This document shows, one piece after another, positions 26,194 to 37,618 of a DNA stretch of 64,000 nucleotides. The DNA comes from Listeria cossartiae subsp. cossartiae (GTDB lineage Bacteria; Bacillota; Bacilli; Lactobacillales; Listeriaceae). The position numbers and the translations under genes are program-made. How positions within the stretch are numbered: position 1 is the first letter of the stretch; every line of letters begins with the position of its first letter. Under the pieces are notes generated by a model. The model saw only the letters and a program-made list of their open reading frames with translations. It was not told where the DNA came from and searched no databases. The DNA lies in the NCBI RefSeq assembly GCF_014224155.1, contig NZ_JAASUI010000002.1, forward strand, positions 434,001 to 498,000, in the 5' to 3' direction.

Positions 26194-27153
26194 ATGTCAA
26201 TACCATCGTTTCTGAAGTTGGTTGAAATCCAAACGAAGATAGCTAGTGTGTTTCCGTTTATGTTAGGGACGCTATTCGTCGTTTATCAATACGATATGTT
26301 TAAACCAGTTGATACGCTAATATTTTTTGGTTCAATGTTGATTTTCGATTTAACGACTACTGCGATTAACAACTATATGGATTACCGCAAAGCGACAGAT
26401 AATCATGATTACGATTACCGTACGACGAGCAATGTCATCGGTCAAGAACAGATTCCGGTACGCACGGTGATAATTACTATTTTTCTAATGTTCTTCATTG
26501 CAACCGGCTTAGGTGTCTGGTTGGTGTTCCGTACAGATTTATTAGTTCTTTTAATCGGCTTTGTTTGTTTTTGCATCGGTATTTTATATACGTTTGGCCC
26601 TGTGCCGCTTTCCCGCATGCCTCTAGGTGAAATTTTTTCAGGTGTGACTATGGGGTTCGGGATTTTCTTCTTAGCAGTATATGTGAACGCATACGATGCA
26701 GGAATTGCGAATTTACTTTGGCAAGGAGAAATGGTGACGATTCAGTTCAATCTAATAGAAATTATTCGGATAGGTGTGGTATCCTTACCATGTATTTTCA
26801 CGATAGCGAACATCATGCTCGCGAATAACCTATGCGATTTAGATGAAGATATTAGAAATCACCGTTACACACTTCCTTACTATATAGGTAGAAAAATGGG
26901 CGTTCTATTATTTAACGCTTTATATTACGCTTCGTTTTTAGCTGTTATTATTTCGGTTGCAGTTGGTTTCCTAAGTCCAATCATGCTGCTATCAGTTGTA
27001 GCGATTTATCCGGTTTATCGTAACTTAGTTAAATTCAATAAAGAACAAGTAAAATCAAAAACATTTGTCATTGGTATTCGTAATTTCGTATTAATTAACG
27101 CCACGTTGACAATTCTAATGGCAGTGAGTGTCGTGTTTCAACAATTGACATGA
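26194..27153 (+). CDS. dmkA: UbiA-family DHNA prenyltransferase of the EET locus
   Basis: A 319-residue polytopic prenyltransferase with about nine hydrophobic segments. The two Asp-rich loops are NNYMDYRKATDNHDYD and NNLCDLDEDIRNH. As a MenA paralogue it should join a polyprenyl chain to 1,4-dihydroxy-2-naphthoate, giving the demethylmenaquinone used by Ndh2. The chain donor would come from DmkB. ATG 26194 follows AAAGGG. Confidence 0.92.
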   Translation: MSIPSFLKLVEIQTKIASVFPFMLGTLFVVYQYDMFKPVDTLIFFGSMLIFDLTTTAINNYMDYRKATDNHDYDYRTTSNVIGQEQIPVRTVIITIFLMFFIATGLGVWLVFRTDLLVLLIGFVCFCIGILYTFGPVPLSRMPLGEIFSGVTMGFGIFFLAVYVNAYDAGIANLLWQGEMVTIQFNLIEIIRIGVVSLPCIFTIANIMLANNLCDLDEDIRNHRYTLPYYIGRKMGVLLFNALYYASFLAVIISVAVGFLSPIMLLSVVAIYPVYRNLVKFNKEQVKSKTFVIGIRNFVLINATLTILMAVSVVFQQLT

Positions 27154-27172
27154 GAAAAGGGGGCTTCTTTGA

Positions 27173-27973
27173 ATGATAGAAAAACTAATACTAGGTCGTT
27201 TTGTTCCAGGGGAGTCCTTGATTCATGGTCTGGATGCACGAACAAAATTATTAGCTGGTTTTTATTATATCGGCATCTTGTTTTTAGCAAACAACTGGTG
27301 GACATATGCATTAATGGTTTTATTTACACTAATGATTGTCCAAATGACCGGCATTAAGCTAAAAGTTTTTATAAAAGGAGTAAAACCACTAATTTGGCTG
27401 ATTTTATTTACGGTAGTCATGCAAGTGCTCTTCGCAAGCGGTGGCACGATTTACTTTGACTGGGGACCATTTACCATCTCCTCATTCGGGCTTCTAAACG
27501 GCGTGTTTGTATTTTTGCGCTTCGTCTTAATTATCATCATGTCGACGGTAATCACGCTGACAACAACGCCTATGAACCTAACAGATGCAATAGCTTATAT
27601 CCTTCGTCCTTTTGCCGTGCTTAAAGTTCCTGTAAATGATATTGCGCTAATGATTTCCGTTGCGCTTCGCTTTATCCCGACGCTTATGGGAGAAACGGAC
27701 AAAATTATGAAGGCGCAGCGAGCACGTGGCGTGGATTTCGGGGAAGGCAATCTATTTGAACAGATGAAAGTGGTTGTTCCGATTTTTATTCCGCTATTTG
27801 TTAGTTCGTTTAATAGGGCAGAGGAATTAGCGGACGCGATGGAGGCGAGGGGCTATCAAGGTGGCGAAGGGCGTACCCGGTTCCGAATTCTGCATTGGCA
27901 TTTCGGAGATCTGATCGCAGCTTGTGTAATGATACTTTTAACAGTCGGCCTTGTATTATTAAGAACTACTTAA
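27173..27973 (+). CDS. fmnA: EcfT-like transmembrane subunit, EET flavin transport
   Basis: A 266-residue ECF transmembrane protein with both coupling ARG motifs (AQRARGVDF and MEARGYQGG). Clearly a paralogue of the EcfT encoded at 47540: both open with K(L/M)ILGR(F/Y)(V/I)PG and align along their length. In Listeria this paralogue works with RibU and EcfA proteins in moving FAD out of the cell for FmnB. It stands without ATPase genes, so it must borrow EcfA1/EcfA2 made elsewhere, presumably those at 45856-47537. Confidence 0.9.
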   Translation: MIEKLILGRFVPGESLIHGLDARTKLLAGFYYIGILFLANNWWTYALMVLFTLMIVQMTGIKLKVFIKGVKPLIWLILFTVVMQVLFASGGTIYFDWGPFTISSFGLLNGVFVFLRFVLIIIMSTVITLTTTPMNLTDAIAYILRPFAVLKVPVNDIALMISVALRFIPTLMGETDKIMKAQRARGVDFGEGNLFEQMKVVVPIFIPLFVSSFNRAEELADAMEARGYQGGEGRTRFRILHWHFGDLIAACVMILLTVGLVLLRTT

Positions 27974-28001
27974 AAACATTCGATTTCAACGGATGTTTTT
28001 T
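27972..28001 (+). terminator. Terminator at the end of the EET plus-strand genes
   Basis: AACATTCG / CGGATGTT (one G-T pair) and a T-run. Confidence 0.8.
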
Positions 28002-28005
28002 CTTT

Positions 28006-28147
28006 TTGCAAAAAATCATTAAATGGCTCTATAATGCTATTTTCCAGCAATAAAAAACCGAGAATCTTCTATATAATAGCTCCTATGAAAATAACTTGAA
28101 ACTTTTTTCGAAAAGCGGTTGATTACTGCCCCCAACCCGTGTATAAT
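28006..28147 (+). promoter_or_regulatory. S10 operon promoter region (two candidates)
   Basis: The best promoter is TTGATT (28119-28124), 17 bp, TATAAT (28142-28147). A second candidate is TTGCAA (28006-28011), 18 bp, TATAAT (28030-28035). Both read toward rpsJ. Tandem promoters are usual for ribosomal protein operons. Confidence 0.75.
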
Positions 28148-28154
28148 AGATAAA

Positions 28155-28642
<488 letters not shown>

Positions 28643-28676
28643 TAAGAATATATTAAATTAACAGGAGGTGTGACTC

Positions 28677-29306
28677 ATGACCAAAGGAATCTTAGGTAGA
28701 AAAGTAGGGATGACACAAGTTTTCACTGAAAACGGCGAACTTATTCCAGTAACAGTAATCGAAGCAGCACAAAACGTGGTACTTCAAAAGAAAACTGTTG
28801 AAACTGACGGCTATGAAGCTGTACAAATCGGTTTCGAAGATAAGAGAGCAATTTTGTCAAACAAACCCGAACAAGGTCATGTAGCAAAAGCCAATACTAC
28901 TCCTAAGCGCTTCATTCGCGAATTCCGCGATGTAAACTTAGACGAGTATGAGATTGGTGCAGAAGTAAAAGTAGACGTATTCGCAGAAGGTGACATCATC
29001 GACGCGACAGGCGTATCGAAAGGTAAAGGTTTCCAAGGTGTTATTAAACGCCACGGACAATCACGCGGCCCTATGGCCCACGGTTCCCGTTACCATCGTC
29101 GCCCAGGTTCAATGGGTCCAGTAGCACCTAACCGTGTTTTCAAAAATAAACTACTTCCAGGTCGTATGGGTGGAGAACAAATCACTATCCAAAACCTAGA
29201 AATCGTTAAAGTAGACGTTGAAAAGAACGTTCTTTTAGTAAAAGGTAACGTTCCAGGCGCTAAAAAAGCATTAGTTCAAATTAAAACTGCTACTAAAGCA
29301 AAATAA
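28677..29306 (+). CDS. rplC: 50S ribosomal protein L3
   Basis: A 209-residue L3, an early assembly protein whose internal extension reaches the peptidyl transferase centre. [14 protein letters not shown] and [17 protein letters not shown] are the conserved central block. ATG 28677 follows AGGAGGTG. Confidence 0.98.
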   Translation: MTKGILGRKVGMTQVFTENGELIPVTVIEAAQNVVLQKKTVETDGYEAVQIGFEDKRAILSNKPEQGHVAKANTTPKRFIREFRDVNLDEYEIGAEVKVDVFAEGDIIDATGVSKGKGFQGVIKRHGQSRGPMAHGSRYHRRPGSMGPVAPNRVFKNKLLPGRMGGEQITIQNLEIVKVDVEKNVLLVKGNVPGAKKALVQIKTATKAK

Positions 29307-29331
29307 TTCATTTGGAAAGGAGGACTAACGA

Positions 29332-29955
29332 ATGCCAAAATTAAGCTTACTTAAACAAGATGGAACAAACGCTGGCGAAATTACTTTAAACGACACTGTT
29401 TTCGGTATCGAACCAAATGAAAAAGTTGTTGTTGACGTAATTTTGAGCCAACGTGCATCCCTACGTCAAGGGACTCACAAAGTAAAAAATCGTTCAGAAG
29501 TACGTGGTGGCGGACGTAAACCATGGCGTCAAAAAGGTACAGGTCGTGCCCGTCAAGGTTCAATCCGTTCCCCGCAATGGCGTGGCGGTGGTGTCGTATT
29601 CGGCCCAACACCTCGTTCATATGCTTACAAATTACCTAAGAAAGTTCGTCGTTTAGCGATTAAATCGATTCTTTCTTCTAAAGTTAATGAAGAAAAATTA
29701 GTTGTACTTGAAGGTTTGACTTTCGATGCACCTAAAACAAAAGAATTTGCGGCTTTTCTTAAAAATATCTCTGTAGATACTAAGGCACTAATCGTAGTTG
29801 CTGGTGAAAGTGAAAATGTAGAATTATCTGCACGCAACTTACAAGGCATTACAGTTATTCCGGCTGAAAGTATCTCAGTACTAGAAGTTGCTAAACATGA
29901 TAAATTAATTATCACTAAAGCAGCTGTCGAAAAAGTAGAGGAGGTGCTCGCATAA
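29332..29955 (+). CDS. rplD: 50S ribosomal protein L4
   Basis: A 207-residue L4. The [19 protein letters not shown] loop lines the nascent peptide tunnel, where macrolide-resistance changes occur; it is wild type in appearance ([12 protein letters not shown] intact). ATG 29332 after AAGGAGG. The last base of its stop is the first base of rplW. Confidence 0.98.
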   Translation: MPKLSLLKQDGTNAGEITLNDTVFGIEPNEKVVVDVILSQRASLRQGTHKVKNRSEVRGGGRKPWRQKGTGRARQGSIRSPQWRGGGVVFGPTPRSYAYKLPKKVRRLAIKSILSSKVNEEKLVVLEGLTFDAPKTKEFAAFLKNISVDTKALIVVAGESENVELSARNLQGITVIPAESISVLEVAKHDKLIITKAAVEKVEEVLA

Positions 29956-30239
29956 TGGATGCACGCGACATCATTAAGCGCCCAGTTGTAACTGAAGAAT
30001 CTACAAGCATTCTCGACGATAAGAAATATACATTTGAAGTAGATACTCGCGCAACTAAAACGCAAGTAAAATACGCAATTGAAGAAATTTTCGACGTTAA
30101 AGTTGCTAAAGTAAACGTAATGAATTACAAAGGCAAACTTAAACGTATGGGCCGTTATGCAGGTTACACTAACAAACGTCGTAAAGCGATTGTTACTGTT
30201 ACAGCTGACAGCAAAGAAATTCAATTCTTTGAAGTATAA
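29955..30239 (+). CDS. rplW: 50S ribosomal protein L23
   Basis: A 94-residue L23 at the tunnel exit, docking site for trigger factor and SRP. The start overlaps the rplD stop (TAATG) and so is translationally coupled; GAGGTG lies inside the end of rplD. Opens [16 protein letters not shown]. Confidence 0.98.
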   Translation: MDARDIIKRPVVTEESTSILDDKKYTFEVDTRATKTQVKYAIEEIFDVKVAKVNVMNYKGKLKRMGRYAGYTNKRRKAIVTVTADSKEIQFFEV

Positions 30240-30279
30240 TTCGACTAACTTTAAATAAATCTAACGAGGAGGGGAAACA

Positions 30280-31113
30280 ATGGCGATCAAAAAGTATAAA
30301 CCTACCACTAACGGGCGCCGGCACATGACTAGTTCTGATTTCGCTGAGATTACTACAAGTACTCCAGAAAAATCTTTACTACGTCCTCTTAAAAAGAAAG
30401 CCGGACGCAATAACCAAGGTAAGTTAACTGTTCGTCATCACGGCGGTGGCCATAAACGCCAATACCGCGTGATTGATTTCAAACGTAACAAAGATGGTAT
30501 TCCTGGACGCGTTGCAACGATCGAGTACGATCCAAACCGTTCTGCTAATATCGCTCTAATCAACTATGCTGATGGAGAAAAACGCTACATCATCGCAGCG
30601 AAAGGCCTTGAAGTAGGTCAAACAATTTATTCAGGAGCAGAAGCTGACATTAAAGTTGGTAATGCACTAGAATTAAAAGATATTCCAGTGGGTACTGTTA
30701 TCCACAATATCGAAATGAAACCTGGTAAAGGTGGACAATTAGTACGTTCTGCTGGAACAAGTGCTCAAGTACTTGGTAAAGAAGGCAAATACGTATTAAT
30801 CCGCTTAAACTCCGGTGAAGTTCGTATGATTCTTGCTACTTGCCGTGCTACAATCGGTCAAGTTGGTAACGAACAACATGAACTTATCAACATCGGTAAA
30901 GCAGGTCGTTCACGTTGGATGGGTAAACGCCCAACTGTTCGTGGATCTGTAATGAACCCGAACGATCACCCACACGGTGGTGGTGAAGGTAAAGCTCCAA
31001 TCGGCCGTAAATCGCCAATGTCTCCATGGGGTAAACCAACTCTTGGATACAAAACACGTAAGAAAAACAACAACTCCGATAAATTTATCGTACGTCGCCG
31101 TAAGAAAAAATAA
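30280..31113 (+). CDS. rplB: 50S ribosomal protein L2
   Basis: A 277-residue L2, needed for subunit association and peptidyl transferase activity. Contains [11 protein letters not shown] and the C-terminal [13 protein letters not shown] with the conserved histidine. ATG 30280 after GAGGAGG. Confidence 0.99.
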   Translation: MAIKKYKPTTNGRRHMTSSDFAEITTSTPEKSLLRPLKKKAGRNNQGKLTVRHHGGGHKRQYRVIDFKRNKDGIPGRVATIEYDPNRSANIALINYADGEKRYIIAAKGLEVGQTIYSGAEADIKVGNALELKDIPVGTVIHNIEMKPGKGGQLVRSAGTSAQVLGKEGKYVLIRLNSGEVRMILATCRATIGQVGNEQHELINIGKAGRSRWMGKRPTVRGSVMNPNDHPHGGGEGKAPIGRKSPMSPWGKPTLGYKTRKKNNNSDKFIVRRRKKK

Positions 31114-31200
31114 TCGGATTAATAGATTGAATAAAATTGGTAGCAGGATAGCGAGGACATGCGTTCTCAGCTTCCTGACTATGCGAAGGGAGGTTCCGTC

Positions 31201-31479
31201 ATGGGTCGTAGTTTGAAAAAAGGACCTTTTGTTGATGGCCACTTGATGAAGAAAGTGGACGCTGCAGCAGAAAGCGAAAAGAAACAAGTAATTAAAACTT
31301 GGTCTCGTCGCTCCACGATTTTCCCAACTTTTGTTGGACTAACAATCGCTGTATATGATGGACGTAAACACGTTCCTGTTTATGTTCAAGAAGATATGGT
31401 AGGACACAAACTGGGCGAATTCGCACCAACTCGTACGTACCGCGGTCATGCGGGCGACGATAAAAAAACTAAACGCTAA
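31201..31479 (+). CDS. rpsS: 30S ribosomal protein S19
   Basis: A 92-residue S19, start ATG 31201 ([15 protein letters not shown]) after GGGAGG. An upstream in-frame ATG at 31159 is rejected because the family begins at MGRSLKKGP. Binds 16S rRNA in the head with S13. Confidence 0.98.
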   Translation: MGRSLKKGPFVDGHLMKKVDAAAESEKKQVIKTWSRRSTIFPTFVGLTIAVYDGRKHVPVYVQEDMVGHKLGEFAPTRTYRGHAGDDKKTKR

Positions 31480-31499
31480 TTTGAGAGGAGGATATCCTA

Positions 31500-31856
31500 A
31501 TGGCAAGTGAAGTTACAAGCGCAAAAGCCGTTGCCAAAACGGTTCGTATTGCTCCTCGCAAAGCTAGAATCGTCATTGATTTAATTCGAGGCAAGCAAGT
31601 TGGCGAAGCAATTGCAATCTTGAAGTATACTCCAAGATCAGCTTCCCCAATTATTGAAAAAGTATTAAAATCTGCTATTGCTAACGCAGAGCATAACTAT
31701 GATTTAGACATTAACAACCTTGTAGTAGAGGAAGCATTTGTTGACGAAGGTCCAACACTTAAACGTTTCCGTCCACGTGCACAAGGTCGTGCAAGTGCAA
31801 TCAACAAACGTACTAGCCACATTACAGTTGTGGTATCTGAAGTGAAGGAGGGATAA
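31500..31856 (+). CDS. rplV: 50S ribosomal protein L22
   Basis: A 118-residue L22; its beta hairpin ([16 protein letters not shown]) helps shape the exit tunnel beside L4. Appears wild type. ATG 31500 after GAGGAGG, three bases before rpsC begins. Confidence 0.98.
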
Positions 31857-31859
31857 TTC

Positions 31860-32516
31860 GTGGGTCAAAAAGTACATCCAATAGGTATGCGTATCGGTGT
31901 CATCCGTGATTGGGACTCCAAATGGTACGCGGAAAAAGATTATGCGGACTTCTTACATGAAGATTTACGCATCCGTGATTACGTTGCAAAACGTCTATCT
32001 GACGCTTCTGTTTCTCGTGTAGAAATCGAACGTGCAGCTAACCGTGTGAATATCACTATTCATACTGCAAAACCTGGTATGGTTATCGGTAAAGGTGGTT
32101 CTGAAGTTGAAGCATTACGCAAAAACTTAAACGAACTTACTCAAAAACGTGTTCATATCAACATCGTAGAAATCAAACGTGCTGACCTAGACGCAAAATT
32201 GGTTGCTGAAAATATCGCTCGTCAATTGGAAGGTCGTGTATCTTTCCGTCGTGCGCAAAAACAAGCTATCCAACGTACTATGCGTGCTGGAGCAAAAGGT
32301 ATCAAAACTCAAGTATCTGGTCGTCTTGGCGGAGCGGATATCGCTCGTGCTGAACACTATAGCGAAGGAACAGTACCTCTTCATACATTGCGTGCCGACA
32401 TCGACTACGCATGGGAAGAAGCTGACACAACTTATGGTAAACTAGGCGTTAAAGTCTGGATCTACCGCGGTGAAGTCCTTCCTACGAAGAAAAACAATGT
32501 GGAAGGAGGAAAATAA
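31860..32516 (+). CDS. rpsC: 30S ribosomal protein S3
   Basis: A 218-residue S3 with the KH-domain loop [12 protein letters not shown]. Forms part of the mRNA entry site and helicase. GTG start at 31860 following GGAGGG; the family start [13 protein letters not shown] supports this. Confidence 0.98.
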
Positions 32517-32518
32517 TA

Positions 32519-32953
32519 ATGTTAGTTCCTAAACGTGTAAAATACCGTCGTGAATTCCGCGGAAACATGCGTGGACGCGCGAAAGGCGGAACTGAAGTTG
32601 CATTTGGTGAATATGGTCTTCAAGCAGTTGAAGCTTCTTGGATTACAAACCGTCAAATCGAAGCAGCTCGTATCGCAATGACTCGTTACATGAAACGTGG
32701 CGGTAAAGTTTGGATTAAAATTTTCCCTCATAAATCTTACACTTCTAAACCAATCGGGGTTCGGATGGGTAAAGGTAAAGGTGCTCCGGAAGGTTGGGTA
32801 AGCCCAGTCAAACGTGGCAAAATTATGTTTGAAATCGCAGGTGTTCCTGAAGATGTAGCGCGTGAAGCATTACGTCTAGCAGCACACAAACTGCCGGTCA
32901 AAACTAAGATCGTTAAACGTGAAGAAATTGGTGGTGAAGCAAATGAAAGCTAA
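32519..32953 (+). CDS. rplP: 50S ribosomal protein L16
   Basis: A 144-residue L16 that helps place A-site t[18 protein letters not shown] and [14 protein letters not shown] are typical. Starts two bases after rpsC and overlaps the start of rpmC by 11 bases. Confidence 0.98.
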
Positions 32954-33134
32954 TGATATCCGTGATTTATCCACTACCGAAATCCAAGATCAAGAAAAAG
33001 CTTTGAAAGAAGAGCTCTTCAACCTGCGCTTTCAATTAGCTACTGGTCAATTAGAAAACACCGCACGTATTCGTGAGGTTCGTAAAGCAATTGCCCGTAT
33101 GAAAACAATCGTTCGAGAAAGAGAACTTGCTTAA
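32943..33134 (+). CDS. rpmC: 50S ribosomal protein L29
   Basis: A 63-residue L29, start ATG 32943 ([11 protein letters not shown]). Its RBS lies inside the 3' end of rplP, which it overlaps by 11 bases, so translation is coupled. Helical hairpin protein near the tunnel exit. Confidence 0.97.
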
Positions 33135-33161
33135 AAAAGAATCGTAAGGAGGTTTTAATAC

Positions 33162-33425
33162 ATGGCTGACCGTAACCAACGTAAAGTTTATACTGGTCGT
33201 GTTGTATCCGATAAAATGGATAAAACAATTACCGTGGTTGTTGAAACGTACAAGAAACATGGTTTGTACGGTAAACGCGTGAAGTATTCTAAAAAATTCA
33301 AAGCGCATGATGAAAATAACATTGCAAAAGCTGGCGATGTAGTTCGTATTTCCGAAACTCGTCCATTGTCTGCAACTAAACATTTCCGTTTACTAGAAGT
33401 TGTAGAAGAAGCAGTAATTATCTAA
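33162..33425 (+). CDS. rpsQ: 30S ribosomal protein S17
   Basis: An 87-residue S17, an OB-fold primary binding protein of the 30S body. [16 protein letters not shown] is the family start. ATG 33162 after AAGGAGG. An 80-base gap to rplN follows. Confidence 0.98.
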   Translation: MADRNQRKVYTGRVVSDKMDKTITVVVETYKKHGLYGKRVKYSKKFKAHDENNIAKAGDVVRISETRPLSATKHFRLLEVVEEAVII

Positions 33426-33450
33426 ATCAAAAGTTAAAAATAGATTGTGA

Positions 33451-33873
<423 letters not shown>

Positions 33874-33910
33874 AAAATAAGTTCCAAGAAATCAAGGAGG
33901 TGCTATACCA

Positions 33911-34222
33911 ATGCATGTCAAAAAAGGTGATAAAGTAAAAGTTATTACTGGTAAAGATAAAGGCAAATCCGGCAAAGTGCTCGCAGCATTTCCGAAAAAG
34001 GATCGCGTACTTATCGAAGGAATCAATATGGTTAAAAAACATACAAAACCTTCCAACGTCAACCCGCAAGGCGGAATCTTGAATGTTGAAGCACCAATCC
34101 ACGTTTCAAACGTAATGCTAATTGACCCTAAAACTGGCGAACCTACTCGTGTAGGATACGAAGTTAAAGGCGATAAAAAAGTACGCGTAGCAAAAAAATC
34201 CGGTGAAGTAATAGATAAATAA
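33911..34222 (+). CDS. rplX: 50S ribosomal protein L24
   Basis: A 103-residue L24 with an N-terminal KOW motif ([20 protein letters not shown]). An assembly-initiator protein at the exit tunnel. ATG 33911 after AAGGAGGTG. Confidence 0.98.
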
Positions 34223-34248
34223 TAGTCGTAGGAAGGAGGGAATATTAC

Positions 34249-34788
34249 ATGAATCGCCTTAAAGATCAATATCTTAAGGAAATTGTTCCTGCTTTAATGA
34301 GCAAATTCAATTATGACTCCGTAATGGAGGTTCCAAAAATAGATAAAATCGTAATCAACACTGGTGTTGGTGACGCTACAGCAAATGCGAAAGTTTTAGA
34401 CAGTGCAGTTGAGGAGTTAGCTCTTATCACTGGTCAAAAACCTGTAATCACAAAAGCAAAAAATTCTATCGCTGGTTTCCGTCTTCGTGAAGGAATGCCA
34501 ATCGGTGCTAAAGTAACTTTGCGTGGTGAACGCATGTATGATTTCTTAGATAAATTAGTTACTGTTTCACTTCCACGTGTTCGTGATTTCCGTGGCGTAT
34601 CGAAAAAAGCTTTCGATGGTCGTGGTAACTATACGTTGGGTGTTAGAGAGCAACTTATTTTCCCTGAAATTGATTACGATCAAGTATCAAAAGTACGCGG
34701 TATGGACGTAGTAATCGTTACAACTGCCAAAAGTGATGAAGAATCTCATGAGTTACTAACTCAACTAGGGATGCCATTTCAAAAGTAA
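34249..34788 (+). CDS. rplE: 50S ribosomal protein L5
   Basis: A 179-residue L5 of the central protuberance, binding 5S rRNA and the P-site t[20 protein letters not shown] start; ATG 34249 after AAGGAGGG. Confidence 0.98.
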   Translation: MNRLKDQYLKEIVPALMSKFNYDSVMEVPKIDKIVINTGVGDATANAKVLDSAVEELALITGQKPVITKAKNSIAGFRLREGMPIGAKVTLRGERMYDFLDKLVTVSLPRVRDFRGVSKKAFDGRGNYTLGVREQLIFPEIDYDQVSKVRGMDVVIVTTAKSDEESHELLTQLGMPFQK

Positions 34789-34806
34789 TCAAAACTAATT
34801 TAGTAG

Positions 34807-35004
<198 letters not shown>

Positions 35005-35034
35005 GAAAGAGTTTAAGGAAGGAGGGTATTATAC

Positions 35035-35433
35035 ATGGTGATGACAGATCCAATTGCAGATTTTCTAACTCGCATTCGTAATGCAAACATGGTTAAACAT
35101 GATAAATTAGAACTGCCTGCATCCAAAATCAAAAAAGAAATTGCTGAAATATTGAAGCGTGAAGGTTTTATCCGTGACGTTGAATATATTGAAGATGACA
35201 ATGCTGGAACAATCCGTGTTTTCTTAAAATATGGAGCGACTGGCGAACGTGTAATCACTGGTTTGAAACGTATCAGTAAACCAGGTTTACGTGTATATGC
35301 AAAATCAACTGAGGTGCCTAAAGTACTTAACGGTCTAGGTATCGCAATCGTGTCTACTTCCCAAGGTGTTTTAACCGACAAAGAAGCCCGTGCTAAACAA
35401 GTCGGCGGAGAAGTACTAGCATACGTTTGGTAA
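35035..35433 (+). CDS. rpsH: 30S ribosomal protein S8
   Basis: A 132-residue S8 starting [19 protein letters not shown] 35035 follows AAGGAGGG. In E. coli S8 is the autoregulator of the spc operon; whether that holds here is not visible. Confidence 0.98.
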   Translation: MVMTDPIADFLTRIRNANMVKHDKLELPASKIKKEIAEILKREGFIRDVEYIEDDNAGTIRVFLKYGATGERVITGLKRISKPGLRVYAKSTEVPKVLNGLGIAIVSTSQGVLTDKEARAKQVGGEVLAYVW

Positions 35434-35463
35434 GAAAAAGTAAACCATAAGGAGGTGCAATAA

Positions 35464-36000
35464 ATGTCCCGTATAGGTAAAAAAACTATTGTGATTCCTG
35501 CAGGTGTAACAGTTACACTTAATGGATCAACAGCAACAGTTAAAGGTCCTAAAGGTGAACTTGTAAAAGAGTTCAACCCAGAAATTACTATTAAAATCGA
35601 AGGCAACGAAATTAACGTTTCTCGCCCGTCTGATAATAAAAACCACCGTGCACTTCATGGTACAACTCGTGCTATTCTTAATAACATGGTTGTCGGAGTT
35701 TCCGAGGGTTATGAAAAGAAATTAGAACTTATCGGTGTTGGTTACCGTGCGCAAAAACAAGGCGACAAGCTTGTTCTTAACGTAGGGTACTCTCATCCAG
35801 TAGAGTTTGTTGCTCCTAAAGGCGTAGATATTGAAGTTCCTGCAAACACACAAGTGATTGTTAAAGGATACAACAAAGAACACGTTGGCGAGTTAGCTGC
35901 AAACATTCGTGCCGTACGTCCACCAGAGCCATATAAAGGTAAAGGTATTCGTTACGAAGGCGAACATGTACGCCGTAAAGAAGGTAAAACTGGTAAATAA
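35464..36000 (+). CDS. rplF: 50S ribosomal protein L6
   Basis: A 178-residue L6 with the typical duplicated fold and C-terminal [15 protein letters not shown]. Lies near the factor-binding site. ATG 35464 after AAGGAGGTG. Confidence 0.98.
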   Translation: MSRIGKKTIVIPAGVTVTLNGSTATVKGPKGELVKEFNPEITIKIEGNEINVSRPSDNKNHRALHGTTRAILNNMVVGVSEGYEKKLELIGVGYRAQKQGDKLVLNVGYSHPVEFVAPKGVDIEVPANTQVIVKGYNKEHVGELAANIRAVRPPEPYKGKGIRYEGEHVRRKEGKTGK

Positions 36001-36039
36001 TGCCGCTTAATTAGGCAAATGAGAGAAGAGGTGAGTCGT

Positions 36040-36399
36040 GTGATTACCAAAATCGACAAAAATAAAGTACGTAAAAAAAGACATGCTCGTGTTCGTTCTA
36101 AGATTTCTGGAACTGAAAGTCGTCCACGTTTAAACGTATTCCGTTCAAACAAAAACATTTATGCTCAAATTATTGATGATGTAAATGGTGTGACACTTGC
36201 AAGTGCGTCTAATTTAGATAAAGATTTCGGTTCTGCTGAATCCAAAGTTGATGCAGCAAGCAAAGTTGGCGAACTAGTTGCTAAACGTGCTTCCGAAAAA
36301 GGTATTACTTCTGTCACTTTTGACCGTGGAGGATACTTATATCATGGCCGCGTGAAAGCTCTTGCTGAAGCAGCTCGCGAAAATGGACTAGAATTTTAA
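36040..36399 (+). CDS. rplR: 50S ribosomal protein L18
   Basis: A 119-residue 5S rRNA-binding L18. I choose the GTG at 36040 (MITKIDKNK), matching the family start, over the ATG at 36019, which precedes the AGAGGTGAG ribosome site. C-terminal [20 protein letters not shown] is conserved. Confidence 0.95.
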
Positions 36400-36420
36400 T
36401 AAGAAGGAGGGACATATTAC

Positions 36421-36924
36421 ATGCCTGAGCAAATTGATGGAAACAAATTAGATTTAGAAGAACGCGTTGTTACAATCAACCGTGTTGCTAAAGTAGTTAA
36501 AGGTGGACGTCGTTTCCGTTTCACAGCACTTGTTGTTGTTGGAGACAAAAATGGTCATGTTGGTTTCGGTACTGGTAAAGCGCAAGAAGTTCCAGATGCT
36601 ATCCGTAAAGCTGTTGAGGATGCTAAAAAGAACATGGTGCTTGTACCAACTGTAGACACAACTATTCCACACACTGTAGTCGGACATTTTGGTGGCGGAG
36701 AAATTCTTCTTAAACCTGCTAGTGCCGGTTCTGGTGTAACTGCTGGTGGTCCCGTTCGTGCGGTCCTAGAACTTGCCGGTGTTGCTGATGTATCTTCCAA
36801 ATCGCTTGGATCTAATACACCAATTAACATGGTTCGTGCTACAATCGACGGAATTAAACAACTGAAAAACGCTGAAGATGTTGCGAAACTTCGTGGCAAA
36901 ACAGTAGAAGAATTGTTAGGATAA
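36421..36924 (+). CDS. rpsE: 30S ribosomal protein S5
   Basis: A 167-residue S5, a decoding-fidelity protein with a double-stranded RNA-binding fold ([18 protein letters not shown]). The loop targeted by spectinomycin-resistance changes is in this KVVKGGRR region and looks wild type. ATG 36421 after GGAGGG. Confidence 0.98.
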
Positions 36925-36940
36925 GGAGGGAATTATCATT

Positions 36941-37120
36941 ATGGCGAAGTTAGAAATTACTCTAAAACGTAGCTTAATCGGACGCCCTCAACCACAACGC
37001 AAAACTGTTCAAGCATTAGGTCTTGGTAAAACAAATTCTGTAGTGGTTAAAGAAGATAATCCTGCAATTCGTGGGATGATCACTAAAGTAAGTCATTTAG
37101 TGGACGTCAAAGAAGTTTAA
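36941..37120 (+). CDS. rpmD: 50S ribosomal protein L30
   Basis: A 59-residue L30, short enough to be missed by ORF length cut-offs. ATG 36941, after AAGGAGGG at 36924-36931; the protein begins [16 protein letters not shown] and ends VDVKEV. Sits between rpsE and rplO as in other Firmicutes. Confidence 0.97.
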
Positions 37121-37177
37121 GCTTAAAAATAATTATGCAATTTGATAGAATTTGTTAAATAGGAGGAGGTGCTTGAC

Positions 37178-37618
37178 ATGAAACTACATGAACTTAAGCC
37201 TTCAGAAGGTTCTCGTAAAGAACGTAATCGTGTTGGTCGTGGAACAGGCTCTGGTAACGGCAAAACTTCAGGACGCGGTCATAAAGGACAAAAAGCTCGT
37301 TCTGGTGGTGGCGTACGTTTAGGTTTTGAAGGTGGACAACTTCCACTTTTCCGTCGTATTCCAAAACGTGGATTCACAAATATCAACCGTAAAGAATTTG
37401 CTATCGTGAACTTAGATGTTTTAAACCGCTTTGAAGATGGTACAGAAGTAACGCCAGAACTTTTAGTTGAAACTGGAATTATTCGTAACGAAAAATCCGG
37501 AATCAAGATTTTATCTAATGGAAATATCGAGAAAAAACTTACTGTGAAAGCGAACAAATTCTCTGCAGCTGCTAAAGAAGCAATTGAAGCAGCTGGCGGA
37601 AAAACTGAGGTGATCTAA
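37178..37618 (+). CDS. rplO: 50S ribosomal protein L15
   Basis: A 146-residue L15. ATG 37178 ([14 protein letters not shown]) follows AGGAGGAGG; a GTG at 37169 lies within that site and is not used. The N-terminal [19 protein letters not shown] tail threads into 23S rRNA. Its stop overlaps the secY start by one base. Confidence 0.98.
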   Translation: MKLHELKPSEGSRKERNRVGRGTGSGNGKTSGRGHKGQKARSGGGVRLGFEGGQLPLFRRIPKRGFTNINRKEFAIVNLDVLNRFEDGTEVTPELLVETGIIRNEKSGIKILSNGNIEKKLTVKANKFSAAAKEAIEAAGGKTEVI

